This document shows, in pieces, positions 61,588-64,000 of a stretch of 64,000 bases of DNA; the stretch's first letter is position 1; each line of letters begins with the position of its first letter. The translations under genes were made by a program, and so were the position numbers. Under the pieces are notes generated by a model. It was not told where the DNA came from. It did not search any database and worked only from the letters and a program-made list of their open reading frames with translations. This stretch comes from Treponema parvum (GTDB lineage: Bacteria; Spirochaetota; Spirochaetia; Treponematales; Treponemataceae): positions 496,001-560,000 of the forward strand of contig NZ_CP054257.1 of NCBI RefSeq assembly GCF_017893945.1, given 5' to 3'.

Positions 61588-62667
61588 TTATTCTCTGTTC
61601 CATTTTCCGCGGCTGGCATAGTAGCCCCAAAGCCCTATGTTGTTAAAGACCGCAGAAGTTGAAGATGAACTTCCCGAATAATCCACTGCCGCGTATATGG
61701 AATTTCCGGCTTCCGTTGCCTCTGGATCTACTGCAAGTATGGCCCACACTTCATAATAAGAAGACAATGTAGACGACGCATTTGAAAAATCATTGTTTAT
61801 GCTGCCCGCCGGCGCGTTTGAAGAAAGGGCGCATCTTTGGTAGCCCCTGCTGGTTCCTAAAACCAGGTAGTCGCCGGTATACGACATGGAATAAATTGTA
61901 GCGCTTCCCACATCAAGTCCCGTCCAGGAAACGGGAGCTGTGGACGTGTGATATATGTGGTCGCCTTCGGCATAGTACATGTGGGTTGCAGCTAAAGTAG
62001 ACGTTTCATTTGTTACGGAGGCGGCCGAATTAAAAAAATAGGTTTTGCCGTCGGAAGGGTTAAAAACAGCAGACTGCGTGCTTGAAGTAGGAACTGTAGA
62101 TGCGTTAGCCGATCCCGTCGTCACAATAGAAGGAGCCGATGTTCCGTTAAGAAGATATACGGAAGAGCCTATCCGCACATAGGCTTTTCTGTTTGTATTT
62201 CGGACGGCGTTAGTGCAAAAAAGGATGACAGTTGTGTTGCCGTCTATTTCATGAACGGTAGACCACGCGCCGCTTATGCCGCTTTTGCAAACAAGGGAGG
62301 ATCCGACTCTTACCCATTTGCCTTCAGTCTCATCGTTTGCCCACTTTGCTAAAAGTGCGTAAATATATGTGACGTCCGCCGCCAATTTTACCGCGGTGCC
62401 TTTTAAAGTCGGGTCCTTTGTCCAATCGGTGTGGTAGCCTATCGATGAATCTTTATAGTAGACGTTTCCGTTTTGGGTAAGAATGTACTCCGTCCCGCCG
62501 TCCTTGTAGCGAACTATGGAATTTATATGCCCTCTTACGGTCAGATCTTCAAGTTTTATTTCGTCCCGAATCGTATTAAAAATCTCGTCCTGACAACCCG
62601 TAAAAAAAACAACAACCGCTGTTACAAAAAACGCAATTACGGCTAGGTTCTTATTTTTCATCTTCAA
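61588..62667 (-). CDS. hypothetical lipoprotein
   Basis: A 359-residue lipoprotein: the signal peptide is hydrophobic and ends in VFFTGC with Cys25, a spirochaete-type lipobox. The mature part is rich in Ser, Thr and Gly with repeated strand motifs (YILTQNGNVYYKD, VRIGSSVYLLNG, DYLVLGTSRGYQRC, NSIYAAVDYSG), suggesting a beta-propeller-like or repeat-rich surface protein. No enzyme motif is seen. An AAGGAAATTGAAG site precedes the ATG. The upstream outer-membrane gene ends 15 bp before it, so the two are likely coexpressed. Confidence 0.7.
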   Translation of the reverse strand: MKMKNKNLAVIAFFVTAVVVFFTGCQDEIFNTIRDEIKLEDLTVRGHINSIVRYKDGGTEYILTQNGNVYYKDSSIGYHTDWTKDPTLKGTAVKLAADVTYIYALLAKWANDETEGKWVRVGSSLVCKSGISGAWSTVHEIDGNTTVILFCTNAVRNTNRKAYVRIGSSVYLLNGTSAPSIVTTGSANASTVPTSSTQSAVFNPSDGKTYFFNSAASVTNETSTLAATHMYYAEGDHIYHTSTAPVSWTGLDVGSATIYSMSYTGDYLVLGTSRGYQRCALSSNAPAGSINNDFSNASSTLSSYYEVWAILAVDPEATEAGNSIYAAVDYSGSSSSTSAVFNNIGLWGYYASRGKWNRE

Positions 62668-62682
62668 TTTCCTTAAGAATAG

Positions 62683-63279
62683 TTAAAAGTGGTATCTGGC
62701 GATAAGACCGACCGTAAGAAAAAGGCCGTAATCGTTCCATTCGGGATGCTCTACGTACCATTGCGGCATGTAAATATATTCGGATTCAATGCCGAACGAC
62801 CAGTTTTCCATTACGCGGTAAAAAGCGCCCGCCTGCGCCTTCAGGATGAGCCCCGGAAAATAATTTCTGTTGAGATAGCTTTCAAGCGCGGCTCCCACCC
62901 CCAGTGTGATCGGAAATTCAAATTTTCCGAAGTACGGCTGGAATGTTCCGGTAAAAGTCATGGGCACGTAAGTGAACATATTGCTCCCTATCGTCGGGTT
63001 GTAGCCGAACTGCACGTCAAACCCCAGCGCAAAGAACTCCGTCAAAAATCTGTGATAACCTATCTCGGCCGCTCCGCCCGTGGACAATTTATCGCTGAAA
63101 TTCTGCGGAAAAACGCCCATAAGGGCGATTTTTATGTATTGGTCGCCGCTTCCGTTCATTTTATAGTCATAGGACGGTTCGTAATAGTCCCCGCCGTCGT
63201 CTTCGTCGCCGGACTTTTGCGCGTACATAAACGACGCGCTTAAAAAAATGAGCAGCAGCGAATACAAAAATCGTTTCAT
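62683..63279 (-). CDS. outer-membrane beta-barrel-like protein
   Basis: A 198-residue exported protein with a signal peptide (MKRFLYSLLLIFLSASFMYAQ) and a mature region of alternating hydrophobic strands (YIKIALMGVFPQNF, ALGFDVQFGYNP, YVPMTFTGTFQPYFG, FPITLGVGAALE) that ends in YGLFLTVGLIARYHF. The terminal aromatic Phe is the usual outer-membrane barrel end. The family is not certain; it resembles small OmpW/Omp_b-brl-type barrels. An AAAGGA site is present. It leads a two-gene unit with the lipoprotein. Confidence 0.75.
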   Translation of the reverse strand: MKRFLYSLLLIFLSASFMYAQKSGDEDDGGDYYEPSYDYKMNGSGDQYIKIALMGVFPQNFSDKLSTGGAAEIGYHRFLTEFFALGFDVQFGYNPTIGSNMFTYVPMTFTGTFQPYFGKFEFPITLGVGAALESYLNRNYFPGLILKAQAGAFYRVMENWSFGIESEYIYMPQWYVEHPEWNDYGLFLTVGLIARYHF

Positions 63280-63487
63280 GCTTAAGGTATCCTTTATTTT
63301 CAGTTAAAGATCTTCAAGATCTCATTCCGCCGCCGGAACTCTATGCGTCATAGAAGATGCGCGCCTTAAAGCTGCGGATAGAATTTTTCACAAAGATCGG
63401 GTATATTTTACTTATATTATATTTTTTTAAGCCTTTTATCAACTTGTAAACCTTTATGTTTTCGGCAGGTTACACAACGGAGAAATA

Positions 63488-64000
63488 ATGAGCGCGGCTG
63501 TTATAGACGGAAAAAAAATTGCAGAGGATATCAGAGCGGATATCGGTAAAAGAGTTCTTGAACTTAAGAAGCGAGGAATTATTCCCTGTCTTGCTGTCAT
63601 CCTTGTGGGTTCGGATCCTGCAAGCGTTTCTTATGTTACGGGGAAAAAGAAGGCGCTCGTCGAAGCGGGAATGAAAGATCTTTCCTTTCGGCTTCAGGAG
63701 GACGTTCCCGAGCACGAGCTTTTGCGTCTTATAAAAAAACTGAACAAGGACAAAAGCGTTCACGGCATTCTTGTTCAGCTTCCGCTTCCTGCTCATATAA
63801 GCGAAGAAAAAGTTCTTCTTGAAATTTCACCTGAAAAAGACGTAGACGGTTTTCATCCGTTGAACGTGGGCAAGATGATGATAGGAAAAAAGGCTTTTTT
63901 GCCCTGTACGCCGCACGGGATTCTTATTCTGTTAAAAAAAAGCGGTATTAAAACCGACGGCGCTCATGCCGTAGTTATAGGCCGCTCGAATATCGTAGGG
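63488..64000 (+). CDS. folD: bifunctional methylenetetrahydrofolate dehydrogenase/cyclohydrolase, 3' end cut
   Basis: The first 171 codons of FolD, open at the right edge. FolD oxidises 5,10-methylene-THF and hydrolyses the methenyl form to 10-formyl-THF in one-carbon metabolism. Visible are [15 protein letters not shown], the [25 protein letters not shown] segment (with the catalytic Tyr/Lys pair), [27 protein letters not shown] and FLPCTPHGI, then the nucleotide loop [15 protein letters not shown] lies 9 bp before the ATG at 63488. Confidence 0.95.
   Translation, partial: MSAAVIDGKKIAEDIRADIGKRVLELKKRGIIPCLAVILVGSDPASVSYVTGKKKALVEAGMKDLSFRLQEDVPEHELLRLIKKLNKDKSVHGILVQLPLPAHISEEKVLLEISPEKDVDGFHPLNVGKMMIGKKAFLPCTPHGILILLKKSGIKTDGAHAVVIGRSNIVG

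Noticed and set aside
1..64000. CRISPR arrays, rRNA, tRNA and complete insertion sequences
   Set aside because: No regularly spaced repeats, no cloverleaf-type sequences and no transposase reading frames were seen.

Overview
The window looks like a chromosomal segment of a saccharolytic, host-associated Treponema (Spirochaetota). The main evidence is a complete treponemal-type TroABCD metal ABC transporter with a TroR/MntR-like regulator, many spirochaete-style lipoproteins with short lipoboxes, a MurE with an unusual amino-acid-selection motif, and very tight packing in which convergent genes overlap at their 3' ends. Xylose and galactose genes and an arginine segment (argJ-argB-argD) argue against the reduced T. 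pallidum lineage. The genus call is an inference from gene content; no alignment was run.

Layout. 1-7.2 kb: a TPR protein cut by the window edge, then an operon lolA-like, rodZ-like, rimO, UvrD-type helicase. 7.3-8.0 kb: a YefM/RelE-type toxin-antitoxin pair followed by what looks like the tail of a tyrosine recombinase. 8.1-13.3 kb: an iron-sulfur DUF362 protein, an M28 peptidase, an RRM protein, purA, and a sugar-phosphate epimerase/isomerase. 13.5-18.7 kb: a secreted hypothetical and the peptidoglycan genes murE-ddl-murD. 18.7-21.4 kb: queD, an acyl-ACP thioesterase, and an isolated hisH-hisF pair. 21.6-24.4 kb is the most accessory-looking part: a small membrane protein, a DUF4143 ATPase remnant, and a TetR / EFR1-flavodoxin / DUF2141 operon behind a well-formed operator-promoter. 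24.6-30.8 kb: recQ, troR-like, troABCD. 30.8-38.3 kb: galK, an orphan ATP-grasp enzyme, an EamA exporter, xylA, xylB and a divergent AraC regulator. 38.3-42.7 kb: argD-argB-argJ and a class III nucleotide-cyclase-like protein. 42.9-49.2 kb: a MATE exporter, a polar amino-acid ABC transporter, a flavin reductase and a long RluA enzyme. 49.2-57.2 kb: purC, guaA, pyrG, asnS and divergent gatC-gatA. 57.2-64 kb: a 923-residue membrane protein with a PHP-like domain, a MarR regulator divergent from a membrane protein, a lipoprotein/outer-membrane protein pair, and the start of folD.

The most interesting signals are regulatory. (1) At ten genes a sigma70-like -10 hexamer ends only 6-9 nt before the start codon and no Shine-Dalgarno is visible, so the transcripts would be leaderless or nearly so. 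The others have ordinary ribosome binding sites. (2) Two tandem ARG-box-like sites, 21 bp centre to centre, cover the argJ start region. (3) Two palindromes sit inside and just downstream of the troA promoter. (4) A hairpin element of about 50 nt occurs just upstream of both xylA and the flavin reductase gene, in the same sense orientation, with a compensatory base-pair change. (5) Four ATCAATT half-sites are arranged as two opposed tandem pairs between xylB and its AraC regulator. No tRNA, rRNA, CRISPR array or intact insertion sequence was found.
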